Source: Candidatus Zixiibacteriota bacterium (lineage in GTDB: Bacteria; Blakebacterota; Blakebacteria; Blakebacterales; Blakebacteraceae). From it: a stretch of DNA of 7,304 bases. Every line of letters starts with the position of its first letter. The stretch's first letter is position 1. The notes under the pieces are model-generated. The model ran no database searches. It was not told where the DNA came from and worked only from the letters and a program-made list of their open reading frames with translations. The translations under genes and the position numbers were made by a program. The DNA lies in the NCBI GenBank assembly GCA_030604325.1, contig JAUVWC010000061.1, forward strand, positions 1 to 7,304, given 5' to 3'. This document shows positions 7,033 through 7,304 of this stretch, piece by piece.

Positions 7033-7139
7033 AGGAGGACCACATAACCGCTTGAGGCGTGGTTCTGCCACGCGAAGTTAAAGCCGACATTCTACGTGGC
7101 GTGGGGGCCGCCGTGGATGGCCAGGATGGAGGTGTACCA
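7032..7139 (-). pseudogene. Relic of an S9 prolyl-oligopeptidase-family gene
   Basis: Read leftward from 7139 in one frame, the minus strand encodes WYTSILAIHGGPHAT, then a TAG stop (7094-7092), then [30 protein letters not shown] matches the conserved strand and HGGPH turn at the start of the S9 catalytic alpha/beta-hydrolase domain. GFNFAWQNHASSGYVV fits the segment that follows in such enzymes, where the chain normally continues into TNPRGS. The similarity stops at 7032, at the isomerase-like stop codon, and begins just left of the LemA stop at 7142. About 36 codons thus remain, with an internal stop and no start, catalytic Ser, Asp or His. It is not a working gene. The identification is from motif memory, not a search. 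The simplest reading is a deletion or an operon insertion that destroyed a peptidase gene beside the LemA gene. Confidence 0.65.
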
Positions 7140-7141
7140 GT

Positions 7142-7304
7142 TTACAGTTTCAGCCTGGGCACTACCCGTTCGGCTCCGCTGTCCAGCTCGAAGTAGCTGC
7201 CTCCCACAAATCGGAACATCCGTCCAATGATATTTGTGGGGAAGCTCTCGCGAAGGATATTCAGCTCACGTACGTTGCCGTTGAAGAACCGCCTTGCCGC
7301 CGCG
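7142..7304 (-). CDS. LemA-family protein, C-terminal part (N-terminus off the right edge)
   Basis: The minus strand is open from the right edge to TAA at 7144-7142 and gives the last 53 residues. The segment AAARRFFNGNVRELN, then SFPTNIIGRMFRF and SYFELDSGAE, matches the typical LemA C-terminus (AARRxxNxxVRxxN, then FPsNliaxxFgF, then yFE). LemA proteins are membrane-anchored with a long helical bundle; their cellular role is poorly defined. The start, transmembrane segment and most of the bundle lie outside the window. The gene converges on the sugar operon, with only the peptidase relic between them and no clear bidirectional terminator. It is probably unrelated to sugar uptake. Confidence 0.85.
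   Translation of the reverse strand, partial: AAARRFFNGNVRELNILRESFPTNIIGRMFRFVGGSYFELDSGAERVVPRLKL

Noticed and set aside
7032..7038. Perfect AAGGAGG directly after the isomerase-like stop, as if another operon gene followed
   Set aside because: No start codon at usable distance opens a frame: the nearby ATA and TTG frames end within a few codons. The bases are better explained as the reverse of the V-L-L codons of the S9 relic.
7057..7073. Inverted repeat GCGTGG-TTCTG-CCACGC as an intrinsic terminator of the operon
   Set aside because: The stem is only 6 bp and no T-run follows on either strand. It lies within the S9-like coding remnant, so it is probably incidental.

Overview
The window is a GC-rich (roughly 60% by eye) bacterial chromosome segment. 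It holds a compact sugar-uptake operon on the plus strand, a divergently transcribed PHP-domain gene on its left, and the end of a convergent LemA-family gene on its right. The binding protein has a lipoprotein signal, so it is membrane-anchored; this fits an envelope with a periplasm but does not prove one. The pairing of a large fucose-isomerase-like protein with a PHP protein of this type recalls Planctomycetes, Latescibacteria and related environmental lineages. That is an impression from family knowledge: no rRNA or other taxonomic marker is present.

Layout. 1-1259 (minus): PHP-domain metal-dependent hydrolase-like protein, whose C-terminus lies beyond the left edge. 1260-1498: divergent control region, where the best candidate promoters for the two directions overlap each other. 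1499-2560: lipoprotein sugar-binding protein. 2591-4183: two-domain sugar ABC ATPase (RbsA/MglA/XylG type). 4180-5352: membrane permease (RbsC type). 5368-7032: L-fucose/L-arabinose isomerase-like protein. 7032-7139 (minus): a decayed scrap of an S9 prolyl-oligopeptidase gene that fills almost the whole gap. 7142-7304 (minus): C-terminal 53 residues of a LemA-family protein, cut by the right edge.

How the genes work together. The binding protein, ATPase and permease form one complete CUT2-type importer for a monosaccharide or sugar-like ligand. The isomerase-like gene follows 15 bases after the permease stop with its own ribosome binding site, so it probably acts on the imported substrate as the first cytoplasmic step. 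No kinase, aldolase, dehydrogenase or transcription regulator is visible, so the rest of the pathway is elsewhere and the sugar cannot be named. The PHP protein may serve the same pathway, but only its divergent position suggests this.

The most notable observations are the S9 peptidase relic at the right boundary of the operon, the non-canonical metal motifs of the PHP protein, a Gly/Pro-rich insertion inside the second nucleotide-binding domain of the ATPase, an extra hydrophobic segment in the permease, a 12-bp tandem repeat in the signal peptide of the binding protein, and the interlocked divergent promoters. I found no tRNA, rRNA, CRISPR array, insertion sequence or convincing intrinsic terminator, and no defence or otherwise new multi-gene system.
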